Shown here piece by piece: positions 43,566-56,100 of a stretch of DNA of 64,000 nt. Made by a program: the position numbers and the translations under genes. Position 1 is the stretch's first letter. Each line of letters starts with the position of its first letter. A model generated the notes under the pieces. It ran no database searches and was not told the DNA's origin. It saw only the letters and a list, made by a program, of their open reading frames with translations. Source of the DNA: Mallotus nudiflorus (lineage: Eukaryota; Streptophyta; Magnoliopsida; Malpighiales; Euphorbiaceae); the NCBI GenBank assembly GCA_947683625.1, contig CANTUR010000042.1, forward strand, positions 1 to 64,000, given 5' to 3'.

Positions 43566-44857
43566 AAACAAAAAGAAAAAAAAGAAAGAAAAAAGGTCAG
43601 TTAGGTAAAAATGAGAGAAAAATATTATATTAGGAAATCTAAAAGGACTAATTGGTAACAGGAGTTGTATCATGTGATATAATGAACGCTCTCATTTTTT
43701 CCCTAATGAATTAGTAAATTGAATTTGAAATTTTTGTCCAAATATCGTATATTCATCTTTATGATACTATATAAATATCTAAATGGAAAAACAATACATA
43801 CTAAAAGTTATAAGATCACTATTTCTTTTTGCCACTCCTTTATGATTTTGTTTGAAAGTCTAGTGTCCTTTTGTACATAAACAATTCAGGTGGCTTAATA
43901 ACTTACATTACAACCCATACCTTGCAACTATCATTAATCATTGAACCAGCATCAAGCCTCATGTTTAGCTCAAGAGTTCTTCGAAGAGCAAGTCTAGTTG
44001 ATTTCATCAACAAGAACTTGCTTTAGTTAGTTCGCCCACTCCTCTACATCTTCAATGCATGACATTATAACTAATAGGATTAGTAAGTCAAATGATCAAC
44101 AATAGTAGTGAATGAACTGGGTCTCTTGCACATGAAAATAAAAAACTGTTAGAATAGCATGAATGAATATAAAATGAAACTGGGGGCAAAATGTAGCTCT
44201 AGGGAAAAATTGTAGAATAATAAGTCTACATTCAAAGAGCAAAGATGGAACACTACAGTATAAGATTTATGGGGTAGAAAGAAGTAAACCGTAAGCAATA
44301 ACCAATAATTCATCAATACAACATCACTTGGTCATCTGGTAGACAAGCTATATCAGAAGTTCTAACATCAGAAGTACCAACAGTGAAGCATTCAATGGTC
44401 AAAACTATAGGCTATTGATGAGACAACTCGTTCTCACACTCCAAGCTGCAATATAGCTCTATATAGAGAAGACCTGTTAGGATCAAGCATGTCATACATA
44501 ACATGCATACACATGTATACATTTGTTGTGAAATACTTGCTTTGCATAATAAAGTCTTTAAGCTTAGGCGAGAATGTTCAAATACTTTACTACTAACATT
44601 CAAAATTAGTGTTGTAAAAGTACAGAGAGGTAGTCAGAATGTTCACATATGAAGGAAAGGGTAACACTATCAAGGTGAACTTGATACTCAATGGGACTTT
44701 AGACCTCAAGAGCCCAATAAATCATGAGCCCATCCAGTAAAGGAATATCACTGACAGTGACACTTATAAAAGCATCATCCTAGAGACCTTAAGAGGTTAG
44801 ATAGCATGCTTAAGCTCCTCAGATTCAACATCCGTCTCCATAGCCTCATTTGTAGCA
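43566..44857 (+). other. Element A 3' non-coding region, part 1
   Basis: No gene seen; collinear with B 58150-56950 (reversed), which shows it is conserved element sequence. Includes a purine-rich run near 43560-43600. Ends in TAGCA, the target duplication of solo LTR 2. Confidence 0.7.
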
Positions 44858-44999
44858 TGTAATATCCCGTGTTTTTACAATATTTTTACATTGTACCGGG
44901 ATATACAGTGTTAATAATTTTTTAATATATATTATGATATTTTCACGAGTTGATATGTATTTAAAACCTATTTTAATTATTGTGTATTATTTACAGTAC

Positions 45000-45051
45000 T
45001 TTACGTAAAATTTTCCCCGGACTTGTATTTTCGGGGAAATTTTCACGTAAA
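45000..45051 (+). repeat. 52-bp U3 hairpin, copy in solo LTR 2
   Basis: Arms TTTACGTAAAATTTTCCCCG and CGGGGAAATTTTCACGTAAA. Compared with solo LTR 1 both arms changed together so that the GC part stays paired. Confidence 0.82.
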
Positions 45052-46553
45052 TAATTTATTATTAATTATTCTAAATGTATTTTCGGACTTGCATGAACTC
45101 ATGCATATTTTTAATTATTAAATAAAGCCTATGTGTATGTATATTTATTTAATTAGGGTTTAGTATTACCCTAATATTTTATTAATTATTTACTAGTTTT
45201 ATTGTTATTTAATTATTTTTATTTAGTATAAATTATTAAAATATTAAATTTTATGTGTGTGGTGTATATTTAATGTGTATAATATAATATCATTTTATTA
45301 TATAGTGTAAAGTATATATATATATATACATATATACATTAAAAATCAAAAGGACTGCCAAATTACCGTTTAGCCCCTCCCTCTCCTTCTTCTCTCTCGA
45401 TCGTCTACCTTCACTGCGCCTCCTGTTCCAGCATGCCAGACCGCCCCTCGCTGCCACCAGCTACCGCCAACCTCCTTCCCCTTCCTTCCTCTTCCCCTCC
45501 GACGTGACCAGGCCGCCGGACGCCCGTTGGAACGCCCGGAATTCGCCATGGCAGCAAGTTGAGCTTCTTGCCGTCGATGACGATTCCGACCACCATTTCA
45601 TGTACCGCCAGTCTTCATCGACTCCTTGAGCTCCGATGAGTGTGATTCTAGCTTTGGTTTGAGCTAAAATGGTCTAGAATTGCTTAGGTTTCGAATTTTC
45701 TAATTCAGTCACATTAGGGTTTTTGATTTTTTTGAGCTTCGAATTGATTGATTCATGAAAAATCTCTTCACAAATGTTGATCCTAGTAGCTTAATCTTCA
45801 TGTATGAATTTTTGTAGAATTTTTGGAGATTTTTTGGATTTTTGGGTATTTTTGAATATTTTAATATTATTTTCTAATTTTCGGAAATTAATTATTTAAA
45901 TTATGAAATTGGGGTTTATGGTTAAATTAGGTGTTTAAATGAATTATAGGAATTTATTTGGAATTTTTATGAATTTCTAAGTATTTATTTTGAATTATTG
46001 AAGTTTATGGAATTTTGGGAAAATTAGGTTAAATGTGTTTTTATTGAAATTAATTGGGTAATTGAGTTTAATTATTAATATTATTGATAAATATGTTGAG
46101 AAAATTAATTTTGGATAATTTTATAATTTTTGGTGAATTTTTGAAGTAATTTAAGTATATTTATATATATAGGGGTATGTTGGTAATTTTACCCTAAATT
46201 GGCTAAAAATGTAATTTAATTGGTTTTAATAGTTATTTAAGGTATAAAAATGATTTCTATAAATTATTTGGTATTTTTAACTAATTAAAACTATTTTTCA
46301 TGAATTATTTTCAATTATATATATAATATACGGTTTTTCTAATAAAATGAGTTTTTATCGATTTTTACTATGTTTAAAGGTTAATTACGTAATTTCTACG
46401 TATAAAATGAATTTCTATTATTTAAGGGTATTTTTGGTATATCTGGAATTTATTCTGTGTTTGTGGACCCCGGTCGGTGGATTGTAGTTTGGAGTCCGAC
46501 CGTGGGATTTTGATTGTGCTTTGTGTAGTTTTTCGAAGTGTATTTCTTTGCAG

Positions 46554-46645
46554 GGTCGGCTCTACTCTTTTGAGTAGAGAGATGTCCGTTTTACAGGGGA
46601 GGTTCTGCCGAATTTTTGGTAAAATTCTCATAAAACGTGATGTCC
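46554..46645 (+). promoter_or_regulatory. Three-hairpin LTR block, copy in solo LTR 2
   Basis: HP-A arms CTCTACTC/GAGTAGAG with TTTT loop (46560-46579), HP-B CAGGG/TTCTG, HP-C lengthened to GAATTTT/AAAATTC with TGGT loop, outer stem CGTTTTA/TAAAACG. Confidence 0.6.
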
Positions 46646-48113
46646 AGTCAAACCCTAATTCTGATTTTGTATTTAATACTCTAGATCGAATTCTAGGATT
46701 TCTGTTAGGTTTATTCTGATGTCGATTATTTATTGCTTGTTTAGTTACGCCGAGACCGAGGGCTAGTGGACCAAGCCCATCGGACTCATCTCGTGGAGCG
46801 CACTAGGTGAGTTACTATACTATATATATATATATATGCTTAGGATGCATGATTTAGAAATATATATTTTATTTCGATTAAAGTGCATAAATAATATAAT
46901 TTGTATTTAAGTATATTTTTGGTTTATTTTTGGTATATATTAAATTATATGCATGTTTTATTAATGAACTGTGTTAAAATGTTTTTAAATGTATCTTTAG
47001 TTTATTTTGTAATTTAACTGGATTTATTTGACGTATATATACTCGAAATATACCTGGTTTACTTTTGGTATATTTTTGGTATATATATGGTTTATGTTGA
47101 TATTTTATTGAACATCATGCATCATTTATTTTTGTGAATGAATGTTTTATATTATTAATAATGAAGGATATCGATAGAACGTGCTACCTAGTGGGCAGCA
47201 CTAGGACCGAGTACGTACCGGTACGCCTATAGTATTTAGGCTATATTACTAATTTATTTGTGGATATTGATTTGATGTGATTATTGATATGTGTGAGATA
47301 TGGTTTGGAGGTGTGATTGCTGGAGCTCGGTTGACCAAGTGTCTCGGGGCCAATCACACTGGCAGTCAGACTGCTAGAGCTCGGTTGACTTAGTGTCTCG
47401 GGGCCAGTCTACTGTCTAAATGGACTAAGTGGATATATTTGGAATAAGTGAGCCTGTATGGCTAGAATGTTTTCTAACACTGTTTCTGAGGTTGCGATAT
47501 TCTAGGGTTCTATGTGATCCTTCATAAAAGATGATTTTCAATAAAATATATATAAAATGATTTTATTGCATCTGTGTGTATTTGCCTGTATATATATTAG
47601 ATATATATATACTATTGACTGTGTGCATTATCATTTAGTGTGTATGTATATATATTATAGTAATTCACTCAGTGAGGTCTGACTCCCCTCCATTGACTAT
47701 TTTTCAGGAGAGTCAACATCTTCAGACCTCAGTAGCAGGTCGATACACCGGATTTCTTCCACCCCGGCTTCTTTGTGTAAACTACTTACTTGAGTCTTAT
47801 TTTTATAATCTAGACACTGCAGTAGTTGTGAATTAAAACGTGGGATTTCATGTATTTTATTTAAAGAGATGTATTATATTGAAACTGAATTTGTATTAAA
47901 GAGATTTTATAAGTGTGATGAGTTGAGAGTTGATTTAAATCCAGTTGATGGAAATTTTAATATTATATTTATGATTTTCATTTCAACTGCATATTTTATG
48001 GTTATTGTTATTATTGCATGATTTATTTTATTTTTAGGCTTGCTACGGGTTCCGGATTCGAAAGAATTCCCATTCCCTAGCGCCGGTCATGGCCCCTGTT
48101 TTGGGTCGTGACA

Positions 48114-49640
48114 AAGCATCATCTGGAATATCTCTCCACAATAGTTAGACTAGTGTATGTTGATGAGAGGGTCCAACATGTCAACAATACATTTGTCGGC
48201 CTTATAAAAAGGAAGGTTGCACTCAAAACCTATAATGAATGCACTCTAAAAGATTATTTGATTATGAAATAAGATCTCTAATTCTTGAACCTTTTTTGTA
48301 GGAGATATCAAGAAGAGGAATGAAGCCTTTTACTATAACATTAATGGAATTGCAAAAATACAAATACAACCTAAAGCCACAACTTCAATGGTGAAGCATC
48401 ATGACCTTCATGATTAGAGACATCATCACCACAATTAAAAGAGAATAATGCAAAAAGAATAATATTGCATTTTGAAAAAATTCCTTTACTTGCAAATAGA
48501 CCATACTAATTTATGGTATTTTGTGTAGGAAAAAACAAAAGAGAATGAAGCAGGGTAAATTAATCAATACATTAATAAGAATGTGCCAAATAGCAAATAC
48601 TAAACACTCATCAAGATAATGAAAGGGAAGTAGCAGAGCTCTCTTTCCTTAAATTTTATAATAAAGTACCATCTCAATAATAAAATCCACAAATTGAAAG
48701 TAAATTCATCCAATTCATGAGATCATGTGCGAAAAGCCTATCTTATGACCTTTGATCATAATGGTTCTATTTTATTAGCCTTGTGAAATTCAAATGATTA
48801 GTTAGTAGCTTTACGTTAAGAGTTTATAAACTATGATCAATCTAATGCTTGCTTTGCACCCAAATGAGGGGAAGAAAATGCAAAGACAAAATCTGCAGAC
48901 TTGCAGTATAAATTGTTTGAATTTTAGAGTATCTTTTTAGTCTTTTGAATAATAAATGTTCATATAATTTACTCCAATGCTCTAAAATGAGTAAGAGTAT
49001 CAATGTGAACCTCTGGCAGTATCCATGCTGAGTAATACAAGAAAGGCAAGGGAATACTAAAAGATGACCCACGTCAAAACCCGCTCTATTTACTCTAATG
49101 CTATGTAAGAGTATGAGTATCCAAAGAACCTTTCCAACAGTATCCATACTGAGTAATATAAGAAAGGCAGGGGAATGCTCGGATAAGGAAGGAAAGCACA
49201 AAAATAACTCAAAGATTATTTTGATACTCAGAATTCAATCTTTTTATGCTCATTTTTCATAAGTTTTGTTTAACAAATTCTCTCTAAAATAAGGATGGTT
49301 AAAAATGCCTCTAACCTTTGCAAATGTCAAATAAATGATAGTCATGAAAATAAAAAATAGTGAGATTCGTTGAGTGCACGCTATCTCATGAAAAAGTGAT
49401 GAATTTTATCATAAATTTTCAACATTATAATGTACTGTTATACATTCATCATGATTGAAGCTAACTTTAACAAGTCTATAGGAATTGCAAATCCATAAGA
49501 AAGTGCACCCAACTTGTAGAGATGGTTAACATAGCGAAATTGAAATCAGTTAGTAGAGAAATTCTAATCAGTCAATATAGTAAAGTTCAAAGACAATCAG
49601 TAAAAATTCTAATCAGTTAGCATAAAGAATTCAAAGCATT
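48114..49640 (+). other. Element A 3' non-coding region, part 2
   Basis: No gene; collinear with B 56950-55350. Contains two copies of a unit of about 122 bp (around 49000 and 49122) with GTATCCAT.CTGAGTAAT, equivalent to three copies in B. The open frame on the minus strand at 48842-49201 runs through these repeats and is not considered a gene. Confidence 0.7.
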
Positions 49641-49649
49641 TGACTCAAA

Positions 49650-50490
49650 CAACCAAAAATAAAAATTACGAGCAGTTATGGACTATAGCATTATCGACGA
49701 GCAATTATGGATTACAGCATCATTGCGAACAATTATGGATTACAGCATTATCGGTGAGAAATGGAAGGGTTGTAGCTAATTTCAAGTAGTTATGGACTAC
49801 AGGATCATCGACATGCAATTATGGATTGTAGCATCATCTTGAGCATTTATAAATTACAACATCATCAGTGAGTAATGAAAGGCTTGCAACTAATCGCGAG
49901 CAGTTATGGACTGTAGCATTATAAAAGTGAGTAATGAAAGGATTGCAACCAATTCACAAGCAGTTATGGACTGTAGAATCAAAGGTGGGTAATGTAAGGG
50001 TTGCAACTAATCACAAGCAGTTATGGACTGTAGCATTATCAAAGCATCTTCGGTGAGCAATGGAAGGGTTACAGCTAATCGTGAGCAATTATAGATTGTA
50101 ACATCATTAGTGAGCAACGAAAGGGTTGCAGCTAATCAACAAGTAATTATAGATTGCAGCATCATCAATGAGCAATGAAAGGGTTATAACTAATTGCAAG
50201 CAATTATGGATTGTAGCATCAATCAGTGAGCAACAAAAGGGTTGCAACTAATCGTGAGCAATTATAGACTGCATCATCATCAGTGAGCAATGAAAGGGTT
50301 GCAGCTAATCAGTAACCAATTATGGATTGTAGCACCATTAGTGTGCAATGAATGGGTTGCAGCTAATCACGAGCAATTACGGATTGCAGCATCAATCGGT
50401 GAGCAATTATGGATTACAACATCATTAATGAGCAATAAAAGGGTTGCAGCTAATTGCGAGCAATTATAGATTGCAACATAATCGCTACAA
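49650..50490 (+). repeat. 57-bp higher-order tandem array in element A
   Basis: About 28 subunits of 28-29 bp alternate between two types: one with GAGCAATTATGGATTGCAG and one with GAGCAATGAAAGGGTTGCAG, making a 57-bp dimer repeated about 14 times with drift. B has only 4-5 dimers at the same position (55060-55330, reversed). Ogre/Tat elements are known for variable tandem repeats in this 3' region. Confidence 0.92.
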
Positions 50491-50529
50491 TCCCAAAGGG
50501 AATGCAGTGCAATTCAGCAGACACTACAA

Positions 50530-50690
50530 AATAGTTATGATATTATTGCTAGATGTTCCACATGAACTATAAAATGTTCTCAAATCATGAAACGCTAAAT
50601 GTCCCACATGGAATATAGTGAAACTCATTTACATATATCTCACTAGACATTCTACAGGAAATATAGTGAAGCACGCTAAACATAGCATCT
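50530..50690 (+). repeat. Single-unit counterpart of B's 117-bp array
   Basis: Three sub-repeats (GCTAGATGTTCCACATG, CGCTAAATGTCCCACATGG, CACTAGACATTCTACAGG) correspond to one 117-bp unit of B's array, on the opposite strand. Confidence 0.75.
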
Positions 50691-50814
50691 CGCTTAAAAA
50701 TTGCACAGCAATTTAAGCATCAATCCATCAATTGGGATACAATTAAGTACCCTAATTCTTTCCTTTGAAATTGTATGCTTTTATTGCTTTGCCACAATTT
50801 GTCAAGCAAATAGT

Positions 50815-50830
50815 GATAAAGGGGGGCAAC
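50815..50830 (+). other. Polypurine tract of element A
   Basis: GATAAAGGGGGGCAAC directly before the 3' LTR, matching B's tract at 53453-53468. Confidence 0.9.
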
Positions 50831-51417
50831 TATAAGCACCCAATTTCAAGATGCATTTGTGCATGAATGCGATGAAAGCCTTTATGACAAAAATTTAATC
50901 AAAAATTGATCTCTAATGTTAAGTTTCGCAATTTTAAGGACTAAATTGTAAATTTTTTTGGGTTTGATTGCAAAAATTGAATTTTGCAGGGGCATATTTG
51001 AAAATGTGCGTAATGCTAATCGGCATAACACAATGCCGAGGACTAAAATTTCAAAAAAAAAAAATTTCTTTATTTTTTAAAACTATGATTAGTCCAAATT
51101 TATGTATTTTTAATAAATACATTAATTTTGGTATTTATTTGTCAAGTACGCGTCTCTTACGTGTATAATTTTTTGAAATTAAAATTCCTATCCTATTTAT
51201 TTTTTAAAGGGAGGACTAGAGCTGACTCACCTGTGATCATGTAAGTGGTTAGCTAAGGTTAGAAATGAGATATAAAAGGAAAAGGATTGGCAGAAAAGAA
51301 AAAAAAGGGAGAGAGGATTGCATAAAGAGAAAAAAAAAAGAAAAACCCTAATCTCTACTGCAAAAAAGGGGTTGATTGAATAAACACAAAAAAAAAAAAA
51401 CCTTTTCAAAAAAATAC
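50831..51417 (+). repeat. 3' LTR of element A, first 587 bp
   Basis: TATAAGCACCC (TG start mutated to TA) to CAAAAAAATAC, collinear with 28460-29140. It is cut by element B at AATAC; the rest should continue after B outside the window, beginning with the sequence that follows AATAC in the 5' LTR (GTTCTTTTC at 29141). Confidence 0.9.
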
Positions 51418-53452
51418 TGTAAACTGCGGGGTTTAGCGTGCATCCAAGATTTTAGCAACCGCGACACTGTTTAGGTTTAAGGCCTTAGAGAACACACTAA
51501 CCACTATCACAAAGACATGGCGTGGAGATGAGGAGTCACCACCCAGGGTAATAACTGGGACAAATCGAAAAGGTGGTACTTAATTCCTTAAAAGAAAGCT
51601 AGTACCACAACCGGGAGATTCTGGATACGGAATACTAACTTCTCTTAGTCTCATGTTCATGTAGAATAATTTTATAAAATATTATTTCATCCTCTAATTA
51701 CATGCAATTTTATTAAACCCTGTTTGACATCCATCCAGCCCTAGGCATCTAGTTAATAAAATTACACATAAAAAATGCACTCAAGATCGTGTTGTCCCTA
51801 AGTCTAAACTATGTTAATTTTATTAAAAAGTTAGCTAGATTTACATTATATTTACAAGTGAGAAAGAGACTAAAGGTGGGCCTACATTTTTTATTAATTA
51901 GTGAGCCTAGATCTATTTATTTTACTTTGTCTAAAAATGGGCTTAAGTCTATTCAATTTTAAAGGAAAATTAAATAAATGGGCCTAAGTCTAACTTGGTT
52001 TTATTTTAAGTGAAATGTGGGCCTAGGTCTATTTATTTTAAAAAAAATGAATTTAAATGGGCTGAGCTAAGTCTAAACAAGTTTTTAATTAACTAAGTGA
52101 GCCTAAAATCTAATTAACCTAATGGGCCTAAATTGATTTTAATTATTTAAAGTCTTAAAATATTTTTAAGCATATTTATTAAATGGGTTAGACCTAAACA
52201 TGGGCTTGGGGCCCCAAAAACATAAAAAAAAAAAAGCCCAAAAACATAACAAAATCAAATCAAAACACATTCACATATGATTTCTAAAAAAATCTAATTT
52301 AATTACATACAAACCCTAATTAACTAAAACCACCATTAATTTTAATTAATTTTACCTAGTGAACTTAGTTTTACTAATTAATTTTAAAGTGCAGAAAATT
52401 AAATCTTTTACTATTCCCACTACTAAGGTGATTACAAACTACGTATAAAATTAAAATGTAACAATTATATAGCCATGAATTAAAAAACTACACAAGATAC
52501 CAAAATACAAAATAAAGATAAAAATCCTAAGTTCTACTGGAAAACAGTACATGTTCTTCCATGGTATTTCATGGACCTTTTGTTCATCTAAACACAAGCA
52601 GTATCCTCCTCAATCCTCTTGCGGACATCAAAAATTAAAAAAAAACATAAAAGTAATTAGATTAGTAGAGAAATTGAATAATCAGAACAATAACAAAATA
52701 AAAATCACAAAAAGAAAAAAAAGAAAAGAATGGAATAGAAAAGAACATTGATGATTTTAGATGTTGTGCAAGTGGTTTGAGATAGCCCCTCAGATTGGAT
52801 TATCACCGTTAAAATTGACTTGTTGATTCTGGACTAGAAAGGGTGTTCTCATGAGCTTTTTGAATTTAGGGGTTTTTTTTTTGCAATCAAATTTCAGTAT
52901 CTGCGTGTGTGTGTGTTTCTCTCAATCTCTCTATGAGAAAAATCCTCTCCTAAAAAAGGTTCCCCTTCGCATGCATGCAGGCTCTGCTTTTAAATACAGA
53001 GTCTACACGTACTGGCTTCCTCAATTGCAAGAACAGACTCATCTCTCCTAAAACAAACCGATAAGAATTTTGATTTTTGAAGGTTATTTACACATTTTGA
53101 ACAATTTGAAATTTTCATTAGATAATAATAATCATAAAATTAAATTTTCAACCAATCAAAACACTGAAAAAATTGACAAAAAATAAGAAAAAATCAAAAA
53201 ATGGGACTTTTACGCGTTGGCATTATGCAATACTGATTGACATTGTGGAATGCTGATCCTAATTTTTTTTACTTTTAATTACCAAAAGACCCCTAAAAAA
53301 TTGACTTATTTGTAATCAAATCCTAAAAAAGGTTGCAATTTAGTCCCTAAAGTTTAGAAATTTGACAACCAAGTTCAATTTTTGAATAAATTTCATCGTA
53401 GGGGCTTACATTGCAATTGTGCACAATTGCATCCCGAAATTGGGTGCTTACA
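51418..53452 (-). repeat. 3' LTR of element B (2035 bp)
   Basis: Sense start TGTAAGCACCCAATTTC at 53452, end GCAGTTTACA at 51418. Strongly similar over 51418-52800 to 62621-64000. Related to A's LTR (28460-30546). Gene-free; the short open frames inside are LTR sequence. Confidence 0.92.
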
Positions 53453-53468
53453 GTTGCCCCCCTTTGTC
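53453..53468 (-). other. Polypurine tract of element B
   Basis: AATGACAAAGGGGGGCAAC-type purine run on the minus strand, next to the 3' LTR. Confidence 0.9.
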
Positions 53469-53619
53469 ATTGTTTTCTTGACAAATTGCGGCAAAGTAAT
53501 AGAAGCACATAATTTTGAAAGAAAGAAATTAGGACGCTTGATTGTATCCTAAGTGATAGATTGATGCTCAAATTGCTGAGCAAAGTATGATGTTTGGCAA
53601 GTCTCACTATATTTCCTAC

Positions 53620-54690
53620 TGAACGTCTAGTGGACTTTGTGCTAATGAGTTTCACTATATTCCCTATAGGACGTTTAGTGATGATAAATTGAAAACTTGA
53701 TATAGTTCATGTGGAACGTCTAGTAATGATGAATTTCGTTATATTCCCTGTGGGACATCTAACGATGCATATTTTATTCCTTATGGGACGTCTATTGATG
53801 ATAAATTAAAAACTTGCTATAGTTCCTATGGAACGTCTAGCAATAATAAATTTCGTTATATTCCCTGTGGGATGTCTAATGATACACACTATATTCCCTG
53901 TGGGACGTTTAGTGTAGTTGAATTGAAAATTTGCTATATTTCCTGTGGAACGTCTAGCACTGATGAATTTCATTATATTCCCTGTGAGACATCTAACGAT
54001 GCACACTATATTCCCTGTAGGATGTCTAGTGATGATAAATTAAAAACTTGCTATAGTTCCTGTGGAATGTCTAGCAATGATGAATTTTGTTATATTCCTT
54101 ATGGGAGGTCTAACGATGCACACTATATTCCATGTGGGACATCTAGTGATGATAAATTGAAAACTTACTATAGTTCCTATGGAACATCTAGCAATGGTGA
54201 ATTTTGTTATATTCCCTGTGGGATGTCTAACGATGCACACTATATTCCCTATGGGACGTCTAGTGATGATAAATTGAAAACTTGTTATAGTTCTTGTGGA
54301 ACGTCTAGCAATGATGAATTTTGTTATATTCCCTATGGGACGTCTAACGATGCACACTATATTCCCTATGGGACATCTAGTGATGATAAATTGAAAACTT
54401 GCTATAGTTCCTGTGGAACGTCTAGCACTGATGAATTTCATTATATTCCTGTAGGACATCTAACGATGCACACTATATTCCCTGTGGGACGTCTAGTGAT
54501 GATAAATTGAAAACTTGCTATAGTTCCTATGGAATGTCTAGCAATGATGAATTTCGTTATATTCCCTGTGGGACGTCTAACGATGCACACTATATTCCTT
54601 GTGGGAAGTCTAATGATGATAAATTGAAAACTTGCTATAGTTCCTGTTTAACGTCTAGCACTGATGAATTTGAAAGTTTATGTCATAACT
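53620..54690. repeat. 117-bp higher-order tandem array in element B
   Basis: Nearly nine units of 117 bp; successive GCACACTATA landmarks fall at 54001, 54118, 54235 and 54352, exactly 117 apart. Each unit is three related sub-repeats of 45, 39 and 33 bp sharing TATATTCCCTGTGGGACGTC. Because 117 is a multiple of three, frames stay open on both strands (53872-54510 plus, 54459-54040 minus). These are by-products of the array. Confidence 0.95.
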
Positions 54691-55059
54691 GCTATGCAGT
54701 ATATAACATAATGAAGGTTATGACTATTGTGTGGCACATAACATAATCATTTGAAATTCATATCATAGCTACTGTGTAGCATATGAATCTTTTGATTGAA
54801 ATGAAGCATATAAAATGCAAAAAATGGATTCTGTAATCTTGTTTTGTATTCTATACTTGACAAAAAATTCAGAATCACAGATTGATTATGCAATTTTAAT
54901 AATTCAATGAATTATTAATTTAAAGAATGTCATGATTTAATTAGGAACATATTCCTAATCAGAATGCAAATATGGACCAAATTGCAATGAAAGAACTTGA
55001 ATTCATATGCACACAAAAGTAATGACTAAAGTGGAATACACTACACTCAATCATGTAGT

Positions 55060-55330
55060 GTTGATTGATCTATACGATTATGCCGCAATCCATAATTGCT
55101 CACGATTAGCTTCAACCCTTTCATTGCTCATTGATGATGTTGCAGTCCATAACTACTCATTATTAGTTGCAACCCTTTCATTGCTTACTGATGATGCTAC
55201 AGTTCATAACTGCTCGCTGATGATGTTGTAATCTATAATTGCTTGCAAATTAACTACAATCCTTTTATTGCTCGCCTTTGATGTTGCTACAGTCCATAAC
55301 TGCTTGCTGATTTTTTTATCTTTAGTTGTT
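55060..55330 (-). repeat. 57-bp dimer repeats in element B
   Basis: Four to five dimers of the type expanded in A (49650-50490), reversed, for example CCATAATTGCTCACGATTAG. Shorter and more diverged than in A. Confidence 0.85.
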
Positions 55331-55739
55331 TAAGTCGAATGCTTTTAATTCTTTGTGTTGACTAATTTTAATTCCATTGTGCACTTCCTTCTAGTTTTAT
55401 AATTCCTACAGGCATATTAAAGTTAGTTTCAATCATGATGAATGTATAAAAGTACATTATAATATTGACAATTTATGAGAAAATTCATCATGAGATAGCA
55501 TGCACTTAACAAATCTTACTATTTTTTATTTTTATGATTGTCACTTATTTGCCATTTGCAAAGGTTAGATGCATCATTAACCATCTTATGTTAAGAGTGT
55601 ATCTTTCACCAAGTGAAGAACTTACTTCCACACTTAATTTTAGGGAGAATTTGCTAAACAAAACTTGTGGAAATTAAGCATAAAAATTTTGAATTCCAAG
55701 TATCAAAACAGTCTTTGAATTATTTTTGTGCTTTTCTTC

Positions 55740-56100
55740 CTTATCCAAGTATTCCCCCGCCTTTCTCATATTACTCAGTGTGGATACCGTTAGAAAGGTC
55801 TTTTGGATACTCATCTCTTATAGAGCATTAGAGTAAATAGAGCAAGTTTTTATTTTAATGCGGGTCCTCTTTTAGTATTCCCCCGTCTTTCTTGTATTAC
55901 TCAACATGGATACTACTAGAGGTTCACATTAATACTCTTGCTTATTTTTGGGCATTGGAGTACATTATACTCGCTCTTATTCTAATTCTCCTCTTATTGT
56001 TTCCTCGCCTTTCTCATATTACTCAGCGTGGATACCATTGAGGGATTTGTACTCATACTCATTTCTAAGCATTGGAGTAGATTATATGCACATTTATTAT
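55740..56100 (-). repeat. Three units of about 123 bp in element B
   Basis: ATTACTCAGTGTGGATACC and variants at about 55770, 55894 and 56017. A has two such units near 49000-49220. Confidence 0.85.

Larger units (their letters stand above)
44858..48113 (+). repeat. Solo LTR 2 of the E family (3256 bp)
   Basis: Full LTR, TGTAATATCCCG to GGGTCGTGACA, flanked by TAGCA and AAGCA (one mismatch). B's equivalent (near 56950-56965 on its sense strand) lacks it. Contains the terminal hairpin (44858-44907), the 52-bp hairpin (45000-45051), a short TA repeat (about 45312-45340) where sister copies have a CT tract, a GC-rich island (45362-45635) whose donor reads CCG|ATGAGTG (GT lost), acceptor-like TTTCTTTGCAG to 46553, and the three-hairpin block (46554-46645). 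Confidence 0.93.

Noticed and set aside
48842..49201. Minus-strand 119-codon hypothetical protein
   Set aside because: Overlaps the 122-bp repeats of element A's 3' region and is not conserved as a frame in B.
49650..50490. CRISPR-like array
   Set aside because: Units are diverged and contiguous without unique spacers; it is a tandem repeat in a plant retroelement.
53872..54510. Cys/Ser-rich 212-codon open frame resembling a secreted repeat protein
   Set aside because: It is a by-product of the 117-bp tandem array; it has no signal peptide, lies in a retroelement 3' non-coding region and the opposite strand is equally open.
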